Positions 11,099 to 21,636 of a stretch of 64,000 nucleotides of DNA are shown here, one piece after another. This DNA comes from Zopfochytrium polystomum (lineage: Eukaryota > Chytridiomycota > Chytridiomycetes > Chytridiales > Chytridiaceae): the NCBI GenBank assembly GCA_025765615.1, contig JAIVFJ010000050.1, positions 62,001 through 126,000 on the forward strand, in the 5' to 3' direction. The notes under the pieces were generated by a model. The model searched no databases. It saw only the letters and a program-made list of their open reading frames with translations, and was not told where the DNA came from. The first letter of the stretch is position 1. The number at the start of each line of letters is the position of its first letter. The position numbers and the translations under genes were made by a program.

Positions 11099-11538
11099 AG
11101 GTTAAATGTGAGACTTAACAGTTTTTTCGCTGGCCACCGAGAGCTTTCCACAGCCAGATTCTGCGCATTATTCCTTTTTGTTTAGCAGGAAGCGAGGACG
11201 GAAATGAAATTTTGCGGGCTCCCAAGGAGGAAATCTGCAAATGTCATTTCACATGGCCCAACAAGCACTACCTCCACTTCCAGGATTTGTGGCAGATAGT
11301 TAACCCATCGACCATTACAGTTCCTCCATCACACCAGCGGCTCAGACGACCGGTAGTCCGAGCCCTCATCCATCTACACAGGGGCGACTACTCTGGGAGG
11401 ACGACGCGCTATTGGCAGGTGAAAGATATGCACAGAAGTACGCAAAAAGAATCAAACAATCCCATCCAAGCCACAGATTGAAGCACGTTGCAACCCGCTC
11501 CCAAACCCACTACCAAGGAATACGTACCACTTCCCATC
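11099..11538. other. Intergenic, nothing assignable
   Basis: These are the convergent 3' flanks. The first about 90 bp (including GAGCTTTCC and GCGCATTATTCC) recur at 15.12-15.17 kb as part of the duplicated 3' end of the upstream gene. No other feature was seen. Confidence 0.4.
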
Positions 11539-12440
11539 CTACTCCTCACTTCTTGTCGCCTCCTCTTCCTTGCCCGGCAGTACCGTTCTTGCCACCACAA
11601 GTTTTTGTTGTCCTTGTTTTTCACGGAAGTATTCGCGGATCGCGTGCGTGCCGACGGGCTTTTGTACCATCACCTCGTTGTCTTTGCTGACACCTCGAAG
11701 CTCGCCGGTTGATGGAAAGAAAGGGCTTTAAGTGTGTGTGTGTGTGTGTCAAGTGTGCGGGGCGTTCGTTCGTTCAAGGCTATTCCAACCGTCCACACCC
11801 ATCACACCTTAGTGGCATCCAACTCGTTTGCAGTGAACGGGACGCGTTTCTGCTCCTTGATATCCGATTGCTCTCCAAGGAGTCCGGTGATTGTGGTGAA
11901 GGTCCTCCCGTTCTTGCCCACGCCCAGTTCCGACTTGACCTGTATTGGTGTGGACAATTAGGCAGGCTCGGCGAAGCGACAAGGAGGAGGGCGGCAGCCA
12001 GCAGGACGACGACGACGACTGCGGCGAGCGGCATCATCGCGCCCGTCAGCGGCCTCAACACGCCTGTCAGCGGCCTCAACACTGGCGACAAGGTCACAAT
12101 CGAGGGAACCAAATACAAGGCAGGTGAAGAAATTTTTCTCCCCCTGTTGCGGGGCAACGCCGCGTTCTCGTTGTCGTCCCCGCCCCACGCCCGCGCGCAC
12201 AAACTGATGTGGGTGTGTTTGTGCTCTCGGGCGGGGGAAGGGTTGTTAGAAACGAGACCGCGGTGTTGCCCCGGAACGGGTGGTGGAGGTTTTCTTCGCG
12301 TGCCTTGTATTTGGTTCCCTCGATTGTGACCTTGTCGCCAGTGTTGAGGTCGCTGAAGGGCATGATGATGCGGCTCGGCGAAGCGACAAGTGGGAGGGCG
12401 GCAGCCAGCAGGACGACGACGACGACTGCGACGAGCGGGT
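11539..12440 (-). CDS. Putative secreted protein of unknown function, rearranged 5' part
   Basis: Two minus-strand exons splice cleanly in phase 0. The first, 11939-11808, is 44 codons (VKSELGVGKNGRTFTTITGL...ANELDATK). The second, 11700-11539, is 54 codons including the stop (LRGVSKDNEVMVQKPVGTHA...), after an intron with a (TG)n run. Upstream lie two copies of a signal-peptide-like stretch (AAVVVVVLLAAALLLVA at about 12045-11965; VAVVVVVLLAAALPLVA at about 12440-12376). The second is followed by DLNTGDKVTIEGTKYKA. That last segment is also present inverted on the plus strand at 12074-12122, where it retains a donor (CAG|GTGAAG) that the minus-strand copy has lost. The start region has thus been duplicated and inverted, and a functional start is doubtful. 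No family was recognised. Confidence 0.4.
12074..12349. repeat. Small inverted duplication (48-bp arms) inside secreted-protein locus
   Basis: A 48-bp coding segment (beginning CAACACTGGCGACAAGGTC, ending AAATACAAGGCA) is on the plus strand at 12074-12122 and in reverse complement at 12301-12349. The outer flanks 11966-12031 and 12371-12438 are instead direct copies of each other (GGCTCGGCGAAGCGACAAG... through a GAC triplet run). The pattern indicates duplication plus a local inversion. Confidence 0.8.
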
Positions 12441-12539
12441 GGTGAGAGCAAAAAGAGTGAAGAGTCCGCAGGGAGGGAGGGATCACGCTCTAATAATAAA
12501 TAGTCGACTGAATCGCTCAGCCAGCCCCGCAGCGAGCGC

Positions 12540-13700
12540 TGGGTTATGGCAGGGGGGAGGGGAAAACTTGCCAAGGATACTCACGCTCCTTGTTGACTCG
12601 AGTTGGAAGAAGGAAAAGATCGTCCGTGCGTTGCATTAACCAATAATTTGGCTCACAGGGTGCGGTGAGGTGGGGAGCTGGGGAGGGTGGGGGGTGGGAG
12701 AGGGGTCGAAAAACAGTCGGATATTCTTACGTAGATTCGCAAAGTTGCTTGAGCCGCTCCGTTTGACTTGTGTGGGTGCAGAAGTTGGATAAGACGCGAA
12801 AGTGGATGGACGTGGGGGAGAAACTTGGAAAGGTGGGAGTTGTCACGTACAGCTGGGCAGGCCATTCAAGTTCTTGAGAGCGGCGGGGACGCTGTAGCCC
12901 GCGGTGGCGATGACGAGATGAATGACTGCGAAGAGAGCCAGGAGCGACGACGGGAGGCCGGGCATTATTTTCTGCGTTATACTGTATCTATTACAAACGA
13001 CCCTGGGATGACTGGCGGCATTTTTTTTTTATAGCGAACAGGTTGGGCTGAGCCGAGGGGCGTGGACCCAGCCCACGCTGGTACTATCTTTTGTCGTTCG
13101 GTGTTATGTGTTGTGTCTGTTCGTGCCGCTGCGCGTTACTTCGCCCTGCCGTGTCCCCTCGGGCTTGGTGAGCTCCGATGCAGAGGCTTGCTTGCCTTTT
13201 TGGGCAGCGTTGACATTCTGGCTTCCGCGAGCTGGGCGCGGGTGAACAAGCGTTCAAAAAACAATCAAACAACCAAACAATCAAACCCGCGACCGGCCGA
13301 CAAGGTCCGAATACCATGCACACACATTTTATGATCTACATGACCGGGGTACCTTGTCCTTGTGGGTTGGCACGGGGATACCTTCTCAGCATGAACTGCA
13401 AAAAAAAGGGAAAAGCTTCTGCAGTACGCCGTGGAACGACGGAGTATTTTCTGCGCTACCTTTCGTCGTTGCACTTTTGCACAGCGAAATGCAGCAAGGA
13501 TGACACTGTTAGGATGAACACGGGTTCCGTTGTTGGAAGATTCACCGCTAATTCTCCGTCGAACAGCAGCGTCTGCTGCACGACCTTAAACCGCCCCTCC
13601 CCCCCAAGGGCGCCTTCCTTGTACACCGTGACGACAGCATCCTCCATTTGCCGACGTCTCCTTAGGGTTAGGAGGTCAGGAAGGAGTCCCTGATCGAACA
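12540..13700. repeat. Segmental duplication copy 1 (partner at 47.2-48.4 kb)
   Basis: About 1.15 kb that aligns, in the same orientation, with 47240-48400. Shared landmarks in order: GGGTTATGGCAG; ACTCACGCTCCTTGTTGACTC; the signal-peptide exon; CTATCTTTTGTCGTTCGGTGTT; ACCATGCACACACATTTTATG; and the last exon of the small gene ending at 13456. Identity looks high with scattered indels. It carries the 5' half of one gene and the 3' end of its upstream neighbour. Confidence 0.85.
12585..12965 (-). CDS. 5' exons of a small secreted protein
   Basis: The ATG at 12965 opens a signal peptide (MPGLPSSLLALFAVIHLVIA) and continues TAGYSVPAALKNLNGLPS to a donor at 12850 (exon of 115 nt, phase 1). Possible further exons follow at about 12765-12725 (reading KRSGSSNFANL) and about 12640-12585 (reading RTIFSFFQLESTRS, ending in a GTGAGT donor). 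These could lead into the downstream exons ending at 11539, making one gene, but the junction is rearranged. The 115-nt first exon is preserved in the duplicate at 47657-47543 (MPGFPSSLLALFAVILLVIA), which supports it as a real exon. Function unknown. Confidence 0.45.
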
Positions 13701-13812
13701 GACCTGATCGCTTTCACCAGGTGAGGATTGTGCGGCTGCTCGAGCGGTTGAGGGTTTCGTAGACGACGTCCGCCACCTCGACCACAAAAACAGCCGCCCC
13801 ATCCATTTGCAT
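13456..13812 (-). CDS. Small unknown protein, 99 aa, two exons
   Basis: Exon 1 13812-13718 and exon 2 13660-13456 join through a 57-bp GT-AG intron in phase 2, giving exactly 100 codons: MQMDGAAVFVVEVADVVYET, then ending VSSLLHFAVQKCNDER. There is no signal peptide, and the middle is beta-strand-like (FVVEVADVVYE; FKVVQQTLLFDGELAVNL). Exon 2 is duplicated at 48.13-48.33 kb with the same ending (VIDER) but frame damage. No family recognised. The clean codon count and conserved duplicate are the only support. Confidence 0.45.
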
Positions 13813-14057
13813 CGCCCCTAATCCTAAGGTTGACGTCGCGTCCAAAGAAAATCCAAAGACATGCGCTGCGGCCGCGGGTGGACCCTCTTTCTCAAGATGG
13901 TCTCAATTGTACAGATCGGACGGAGAACGGAGTGTTTGTTCCGCGCTTCAGTAGCGCTGGCGTGCGCACGATGCGATCGATTGTAATACGGGAGGAGGGT
14001 GTTATCCGGTCTTTTGTATGATACTGCAATTGCCCCTCGGCCAACTCCCTCATCCAG

Positions 14058-14541
14058 TCGACAACTACAAGTACCAAGATAAGCTCATCTCCAAGACCGT
14101 AGAACGTGCTGTAGCGGTAAGAAAGATCTTACCATGAATATCGAGACAGCTCTCTTGGTTTACATCGATAATGACCGTCCGGGAGAACGGAGTCAAAAAC
14201 GGTCGAAACGAACCTGCAGAACTTTCAAGGTCCTGGACACCACGACCCGCTTCGTAGCAATTATTCTCAACGTCCTCATCGAGTTCGACACGGCGCCCGA
14301 CGTGGTAGTCGACGGCTACAGCGCGTTGAGGGAGGTGTACGCCTTCGGCGTGTCGGTCGAGCCCTTGGAGCTGAATGCGAACAAGACGGGCATTGACGTC
14401 ACCCTGGACTCCATTTTTCACGGCGGCGGCGTGGATGGACAATCAGTATGGCGAACTGCCGGGGTCCGAGCACCCAAAACTTCCGGCCGCGGCAAACGGG
14501 TGATTTTTTTTTTTTTTGTGATGTTCAGGGAGCGGGACTGA
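14058..14541 (+). CDS. Possible unknown protein fragment, two exons
   Basis: A 59-nt stretch (DNYKYQDKLISKTVERAVA) bounded by CAG| and |GTAAGA joins in phase 0, across a 113-bp intron, to a longer frame from 14230 (VLDTTTRFVAIILNVLIEFD...NANKTGIDVTLDSIFHGGG). The second exon has globular, strand-rich composition, and the splice signals are good. No start codon could be fixed upstream and the 3' end runs into a T-rich tract. No homology recognised; it may be a remnant. Confidence 0.3.
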
Positions 14542-14689
14542 CGGGATTTCCCCTCATCGTGTAACCGCAGTTTTCTGGGCTCCTCGCGCTTGCGCACTTT
14601 GTCATCGCAATAAGCACGAAAATGGGCGCAATGGTCGGCCTGGATGCTGGATAAGTTTATCACCTTGAAAGAACTATTCGTCGCAGTTT

Positions 14690-15170
14690 CATTTGGAGTC
14701 CATGAAAGTTGACAGGGTTCCTGCTGAAGGAGCTGAGACGTCTCCCACAGCACTCGTTCGTCCTCGATTCGGCGCGGGTCCTCTCCCAAGTTCCGGCGCT
14801 GGAAAGATTGCTCCCGCTGCTATCCGTGGCGGCGACGTACGTTTTGGCTACTCCGACAGGCTCTGACTCACCAGCTGCTGTTTGAGGAAGAAGAATGGGC
14901 GCAGGCCCAAAAATGTTGTGGCAGATTGCTGCTGCATTTGACCAATCCAGCAATTCCTCCTCAATCCCGGAAATCATCCTCCTTGGTTGCTTGGAGGTTC
15001 CACACGCAGGTTTGGCCCGCTGGAGCTCGGCATTGCAGCGCTCAGCCTGGGTTCTCTTTCTTCGAAGGGGGAAGAGAAACTTTGAAGTGACACAAACAGT
15101 CCAATAGAAACAACAAAGAGAGCTTTCCGCAGCGGGGGTGTTTGCGCATTATATACATTATTCCTTTTTT
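14690..15170 (+). pseudogene. Truncated duplicate of the 3' end of the 9.4-11.1 kb gene
   Basis: The stretch aligns with the last about 140 codons of the unknown gene ending at 11098. Shared DNA includes GATTCGGC, TCCGTGGC(A/G)GCGAC, the GAGGAAGAAGAA tract, GGGCGCAGGCCCAA, ATTCCT...CCGGAA and GCGCTCAGCCTGGGTTCTCTT, and then the 3' flank. Several indels break the frame and part of the middle is missing. It now abuts the promoter region of the first pectinase gene. Confidence 0.8.
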
Positions 15171-15303
15171 GCACACGGAAAAAAGAAAGGCAGGGCTGAG
15201 CACACGCACACACAGAAAAAGTTTTCATATAAAGACATCGAACGCCAAGCATAAGGGGAAAAAAAAAAAAAAAAAAGTTGCAGAAACAAAAAATTTACTA
15301 AGC

Positions 15304-16553
15304 ATGCGCAACCTACTGCCCCTCCTCCTCGCCATCCTCACCTCCCTCCTCGCCGGCCTAACCGCCGTCGCCGCCGCCCCCATGGCGACCCCCATCACCC
15401 CCTGCGTCGTCAGCAGCTACGACGGCCTCAAAGCCTGCCTGACCTCGACCAACATCGTCCTTCAAGGTCCCTTCATCGTTCCCGCCAACAAAAAGATCGA
15501 CATGTCCAAGCTCAAGAAGGGTACCAACGTGACCGTCAAGGGGCTCATCAAGTTTGCGCACTCGACCAAGCTGACAAAGTCGGACTTTCTGTTTACGCTG
15601 GGCGGCGAGAAGGTGACGCTGGACGGGACGAAGGGGACGTTGCACGGGAGCGGGAGCAAGTATTGGGATACGAAGGGGACGACGGGGGTAAACAATAGTA
15701 AGTTGTAAACGGAGCCTGCTTTCCTCGCCCGTCGTTCCGTCTCATCATTCGCCAACCAAAAACAGAGCCCATGTTCGTCAAAGTCATCACGACGGGCCAC
15801 TCGCTCATCAAAGGCCTCACGGTCAAGAACCCGCCGGCCAACACGTTCAAGGTGGCCGGGTCCGACACGATCCTGAACGGCATCCACATTGACAGCAGCG
15901 ACGGCGACAAGAAGAAGAACGGCAAGACACTGGGCAGCGACACAAACGGTTTCGGTGAGTCGCGCCCTCTTCCAGATTTGCCTCTTTCTTCACACTCTAA
16001 CTATACCCCCCGAACAGACGTCACCGGCCACCGGATCACAATCCTCAGCAGCATCATCAAAAACCAAGCCGACTGCCTCACAATCCCCTCCGGCACGCAA
16101 ATCAACTTCCTCAACAACACCTGCAGCGGCGGCACCGGGATCTCCGTCGGCGCGGTCGCCTCCAACAAAGCCGTCACCCACGTCCGCGTGGAAAACTGCA
16201 CGGTCGCCAACTCGGACATTGGCATCCGGATTAAAACGCTAGCCGAAGCCGAGGACGGCAAAGTCTCCGACGTCTTGTTCCGCGACATCAAGCTGAAGGA
16301 CATTCGGAAGCGCGGGGTGGTGATCCGGCAGGACTTTTTGAAGGGCGCATCGACGGGGTCGCCGACGGACGGGGTGCCGATCACGAACGTGAGGTTGACG
16401 AACGTGCAGGGGAATATGGCGAAGGGGGCGACGCATAGCACGTTGGTGATGTGCGCGGCGTGCGAGGAGTTCAAGTTTACGAAAGTGAGGGTGACGGGGG
16501 CGAAGCCGAGTTGTATTGGGGTGAAGAAGTCGCTGGAGGGTTGCCATTCTTGA
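15304..16553 (+). CDS. GH28 polygalacturonase paralogue 1, active-site residues lost
   Basis: Exons 15304-15697, 15766-15954 and 16018-16553 give 372 residues with a signal peptide (MRNLLPLLLAILTSLLAGLT). The rest fits the right-handed beta-helix of GH28: WDTKG motif, turn repeats, and the C-terminal RIK (GIRIKT). Three of the residues that act in GH28 endopolygalacturonases are replaced: the NTD motif reads DTN (Asp to Asn192), the QDD motif reads QAD (first Asp to Ala212), and GHG reads GTG (His to Thr234). Only the second Asp (213) and RIK remain. This is therefore probably a catalytically dead secreted paralogue, perhaps a pectin-binding or decoy protein (inference). It is the first of three tandem copies with introns at the same positions. 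Confidence 0.88.
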
Positions 16554-16559
16554 GGCGTG

Positions 16560-17580
16560 CTTCGTGAATTTTCGTCGATCGCAATGTGAGGTTGTTGGTT
16601 GGTTTTTGCGTTGTGATTGCTTTCCTCTATTTTCGGTTCTCGTTTTGTTTAGTCTTCCCTTCTCGTTTTCTTTCTCAGTCAATATAGTTCAATCCGTTTT
16701 AAACGAAAGCTCTCTCATTATTTGGGGTTTCGATGGAGAAGTGGCTTGTCGACAGAGGCCTAACGGGGAAAAGCGTCCGCCGCAACGTGCTCCGGTTCAA
16801 GAAGTCTCCACTTCCGCCTTTTTGGGGGGCAGTTGCTAAAACGGTTGTCCTCCAAACTAGTCCACTCCCAGCGGCAGCAACGTTTCCGCCCGGCTTATTC
16901 GGGATGACCCGGGGGCGGACGGTATTTAAAGTTCCTAGCCAGCTAGCTCGAAATAGAAAGCACTCAAAACATACGAACGCTAAGACCAAAGATAAATATC
17001 ACTGCTACCATGTGGAGCGGCGCAGCTGATGGTCTAGAGCCGAGTTTGCTAGCAATAATCACTATAGTGAATTCCGACCGAGTTGTTACGGCCTGCCTTC
17101 TTTCGGACGACGATTCGCTAGTCAAGAATCCAATTTCGGAACAGACGTGCGCATGAGGATTGGCGCGGCTGGGACTGTTAGCCAAACGTTCAGTTGACAG
17201 ACCGTCGCTGGGTTCTGTCGCTGAACGAGAATTCAACCGCTGGAGGGCGCCTTTTTTCATTCTCACGGGCGGCGCAGCCGTGCCTTTGCGGAATTCAACG
17301 ATCTAGCATCCACAATGAACTATCCAAAAAGGGAAAAAAACAAAGATGACGAGGGGAGCATCGTCCGGCTGGCCCTTCCAGGCAGTTTCCAGAACCGGAC
17401 GGTAAAAAAATGTCCCTTTTATGGTATTGAACGAAGAGATGTTCGGCTGAGCACACGAAACGGAAAAAAAAAAATTGTAGACACGAAAAAGGAGACAAGG
17501 CATTTTCTCCTCCACTTGTATTGTTGTTGGAGGATTTCGCTCGACGAAGGGAAACAGAAAAACTTACTCCGCCAACGCAA
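16560..17580. other. Intergenic between pectinase paralogues 1 and 2
   Basis: No gene supported. Contains the 3' flank of paralogue 1 and the presumed promoter of paralogue 2. Short open frames are unconvincing. Confidence 0.5.
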
Positions 17581-18858
17581 ATGCACGTCCTGCCCGTCCT
17601 CGCCGCCGTCCTCGTGTCCACCTTGCTCGCCAGCCTCTCCCCCGCCGCCGTCGCCGCCGCGCCCTGCGTCGTCACCAGCTTCCACGCCCTCAAGAAATGC
17701 CTCACCTCGACCAACATTGTCCTGCAAGGCCCCTTCATCGTCCCCTCCAACCACAAGATCGACATGTCCAGCCTGAAGAAGGGCACGCACGTCACGGTCA
17801 AGGGGCTCATTAAGTTTGCGCACTCGACCAAGCTCACAAAGTCGGACTACCTGTTCACTCTGGGGGGCGAGTCGATCATCTTTGACGGGAAGGAGGGGAC
17901 GTTTCACGGCAACGGGCAGCAGTACTGGGATACGAAAGGAACGAACGGGGGAAACAAGAGTGAGTTGCGCTTCCTGGCTTGACTCCTTATCGGGGTGTTC
18001 CCACCTCTGACATCTCGTGGGGGGGACACGCAAATCTCTCTTGCGATGAACAGAACCAAAGTTCATCAAAGTCCGCACCACGGGCCAGTCTGTCATCAAG
18101 GGTCTCACCATCAAAAACTCGCCGGCCCACACTTTTAGCATCACGGGCTCTGACACCACCCTGAAGCGCATCACCATCGACAACAGCGACGGCGACAAGC
18201 AGAAGGGCGGCAAGGCGGTTGGCCACAACACGGACGGTTTCGGTGAGTTCGTCGTTCCTTTTGGGTCGATTACGCCCATCCTCCAAATTACTCATCACCC
18301 CTCGTCCCCACTCTCACCGCTGCAGACGTCAGCGGCAAGCACATCACCATCAAAGACAGCACCATCAAAAACCAAGACGACTGCCTATCCGTCGCCAGCG
18401 GGCACCACATCTACTTCCTCAACAACACCTGCACGGGCGGCAACGGGATCTCGGTCGGCTCGATCGCCTCGCACAAGTCCGTCTCGCACATCCGCGTCGA
18501 AAACTGCACGGTCGCCGATTCCGACATCGGCATCCGCATCAAAACCATCGCGGAAGCCGAGGACGGGAAAGTCGAGGACGTGCATTTCAAGGACATTGTG
18601 CTGAAGGACATTCGGAAGCGCGGGGTGTCGATCCGGCAGGACTATTTGAACGCAGGGCCGACGATGACGCCGACGGACGGGATCCCGATCTCGAATGTGA
18701 GGCTGACGAACGTGCAGGGGACGATGGCGAAGGGCGCGAAGCACAGCACGTTTGTGTTGTGCGCTGCTTGCGATGGGTTCAAGTTTACAAACGTGAAGAT
18801 TACGGGGGCGACGCCGAGCTGCACAGGCGTGGAAAAGACGTTGGTGGGTTGTACGTAA
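17581..18858 (+). CDS. GH28 polygalacturonase paralogue 2, GHG to GNG
   Basis: Exons 17581-17959, 18054-18242 and 18326-18858 give 366 residues. The signal peptide MHVLPVLAAVLVSTLLASLS precedes the GH28 beta-helix. NTDGFD, NQDDC and GIRIKT are all present, so the catalytic acids and substrate-binding Arg/Lys are intact, but the conserved GHG histidine is Asn (TGGNGIS). Pectin backbone hydrolysis may be reduced or altered. Intron positions and phases match those of its neighbours (both phase 1). Tandem plus-strand copies with separate upstream regions suggest each has its own promoter. Confidence 0.9.
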
Positions 18859-19605
18859 ATCTTTTTTTTTTTTTTGAGGAAAATGATGTGAGGTTGTAGC
18901 ATCGTCGCTGGTTTCTGTCTTTTTCCTGGTGTGAAAGGCATTGTTGGAGTTTCGTTCTCTTTTTTCATGATTGCAACCAATACAGTATGTACCAGCTTTT
19001 ATCTGCAAGTGCATTCCAGTCGCAGCTTGTTGCGAGCGCATCTGTGAGCCCCTGTGGAGATTTTTGCGGGTAAAGAAGTTTGACCAATCTCTCGCTATTT
19101 TTCACAACATGAGACGCCTCCGCATACACTGACCAGACAGAAACAGAGATGCTTTGGTGAGGCGGCTCAAGCCCTATTGAAACGCTTCCCCATGTACTAT
19201 GAGTTGTGATAGTAAATGCCCTCGTGCCGAAGTCTCCGATCGCGTACCACGAAAAGGACGGAATTCTCTCCCTTTTTCCGTTCCATGCGCAGCGGGAAGG
19301 GCCAGCAGATTTAGCCATAAATGAATGCAACCAGATCCAAACAACAGCCTGTTCCCGTTGCGGACGGCCGGAAGCGTTCCTGGCGACACCATTGGCAACC
19401 TCACTACTTTTCCCTGTTTGCGGCCTTAAGGCGGTGCCAAGAAGTCTGCCATATCGGGAACCGACGGAAAAAGAACCATTAACGGGCTGAGCAGACGCTT
19501 CTTCTCTCGCTTGAGAGTTTGCATAACGTGCATAACAGTGTAAAAACGATAAAGGGGCAAAAAAGGGAGAGAGTCCTGCGCCCAATTTTTTCACACAAAC
19601 AAACA
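18859..19605. other. Intergenic between pectinase paralogues 2 and 3
   Basis: No gene supported. The last about 30 bp before the start (TTTTTTCACACAAACAAACA) is a pyrimidine/adenine-rich leader. Confidence 0.5.
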
Positions 19606-20867
19606 ATGCACCCATCCCTCGCGCTCGCGCCACTCCTGCTTACCCTCCTCGTCTCGGCCGGACTCTCGGCAGCCGCGCCCGCGCCCGCCGCCGCCGGCGC
19701 CAAAGACCACTGCGTCGTCACGAGCTACGACGGCCTCAGCGCCTGCCTGTCCTCCACCGACATAGTCCTTCAAGGCCCCTTTATCGTCCCTGCCAACAAA
19801 AAGCTCGACATGTCCAAACTCAAAAAGGGCACGCACGTCGCGGTCAACGGGCTGATCAAGTGGGCGCACTCGGACAAACTGAAGAAGACGGACTTTCTGT
19901 TCACGCTGGGCGGCGAGGGGATTACGTTTGACGGGTCGAACGGAACGTTTCACGGGAATGGGCATCAGTATTGGGACACCAAGGGAACGAACGGCGTTAA
20001 CGATAGTTGAGTTGTCCAGATGAATAGTTGCTGCACGGAGTACTGAGCTGAACCTCCATCGCGCAGAGCCCAAATTCTTCAAGGTTCTTACGACGGCCCA
20101 CTCGATTATCAAGGGCATCACCAATTTCAGCATCACCGGCTCGCACACCACTCTGAGGCGCATCACCATCGACAGCAGCGCGGGTGACAAAAAGAAAGAC
20201 GGCAAGGCGGTTGGCCACAACACTGACGGCTTCGTGTAAGTCCCTCTTGCTCTCTTTCCCGCCTCTTCGCCTGCCTCATCCGCTCATTCACTTCCACCCC
20301 TCCAACCCCCCCGTAGAGTTGAGCGGCAGCCACATCACCATCCGCGACAGCACGGTCAAGAACCAAGACGACTGTCTGGCAATCAACTCCGGCAGCCACA
20401 TCGCCTTCCTGAACAACACCTGCCTCGGCGGTCACGGCATCTCCCTCGGTTCCGTGGCCTCCCACAAAACCGTCTCCCACGTCCGGGTCGAAAACTGCAC
20501 GGTCGCCGACTCTGAAAACGGGATCCGGATCAAAACAATCTCCGGCGCCAAGGACGGCAAGGTTCTTGACGTGCTCTTCAAGGACGTGACGTTAAGGCGG
20601 ATCGGGCGGCACGGGATTGTGATCCGGCAGGATTACTTGAACGGCGGGCCGACGGGGACGCCGACGGAGGGGATTCCGATCTCGGATGTGAGGGTGGTGA
20701 ATGTGCATGGGACGATGGCGAAGGGGGCGAAGCATAGCACGTTTGTGCTGTGCGCGGCGTGCGAGGGGTTCAAGTTTTCAAAGATTAAGGTCACAGGAGC
20801 GAAGCCGAGCTGCACGGGGGTTAAGAAGGACTTGGAGGGGTGTGTGGAGGCAGCCGCTGCGGCTTGA
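19606..20867 (+). CDS. GH28 polygalacturonase paralogue 3, canonical active site
   Basis: Exons 19606-20005, 20067-20233 and 20319-20867 give 371 residues. The signal peptide is MHPSLALAPLLLTLLVSAGL. NTDGF, NQDDC, GGHGIS and GIRIKT are all present, so this is the one copy with a full GH28 catalytic set, expected to hydrolyse polygalacturonan outside the cell. Compared with its neighbours it lacks seven residues in exon 2 (GITNFSITG against a longer loop). Its second intron has shifted: the ancestral phase-1 donor is gone, and the best splice (TTC|GTGTAAG to GTAGAG|TTG, phase 0) drops the Asp after NTDGF. The first intron uses a GTTGAG donor. The C-terminus ends in a poly-Ala tail. Confidence 0.87.
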
Positions 20868-21047
20868 GGATTCCGCTGATATAGTCGTCATCCTCGGAGG
20901 ATACGTGAGTGAGGCTGATGGGAAGTCCGCGATGGTAAAATGCATTGACGGCTGTTTCAAATACAGTGGTTGTGATTTGTTTGAAAGATTATTAGCAAAT
21001 TCAGCAAGCCCTCAGCATGGCCCATTTCTCTTTAAACAAGTGCCTTC

Positions 21048-21636
21048 TCATCCAGGAAGTATCGTTGTTGAAGGCGAAAACGCGGTGCTGCTCTCTGGAT
21101 CGTAGTGCTGAACGGGCGGGCCGATGACGTGGTGCAAGTGCTCCGCAAACATCACGTCCCGCAGCAACTCGAACCACTCGCCGCTCGCTCAAGCACTCCT
21201 CGATCCCGGTGGCTCTACTCCGCCTCGCTCACCTTGCCGCACTGCCAGAGCCAGCGCGGCCCGGCAACCAAAAACAAGCCAATCGCACCCACAAATTCCG
21301 TGACAGCCTCGTCGCGACAGAAGCTGTCCTGGCCGGATCGCCGGCAGTAACCGTTTTCGGCGCCGAGTTCCGTGTTCCTCTCTTCGTCGCGGACCCCAAC
21401 AAGCGCTTGCAGAGCCAATCGGACTCGAGGACTCTACTCCATAGGAGACAGACGGCGCGGAGACGGAGCAGCTGCGGGGATCGCGGCGGCGTCAGCAGCT
21501 CGAAGATGCAGACGTCCGCGGGGAGCGAGCGGCGGGCAGTCCTGCGATCGGCGTCGCGGCGTCTCTGCTCGTCATTATTTGTGGCGCAGCACGCGAAAGC
21601 GTTTCTACGAAATTTGAAGATCGAAATGTCGAGCAA
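21048..21636 (-). pseudogene. F-box protein gene with one apparent frameshift
   Basis: The minus-strand frame contains a clear F-box: SLPADVCIFELL followed by LLRLRAVCLLWSRVLESDWL. Downstream, the sensible frame (VRDEERNTELGAENGYCRRS...GAIGLFLVAGPRWLWQCGK) is offset by one base at a GGGG run near 21403. It then splices (donor GTGAGC, acceptor GGCGAG, phase 0) to WFELLRDVMFAEHLHHVIGP and stops at 21048. A single extra G would restore one continuous frame, so this is either a genuine recent frameshift or a homopolymer error in the assembly. F-box proteins recruit substrates to SCF ubiquitin ligases; the C-terminal domain is unrecognised. The only in-frame ATG (about 21636) overlaps the divergent QWW gene start, so the true start is uncertain. 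Confidence 0.55.
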
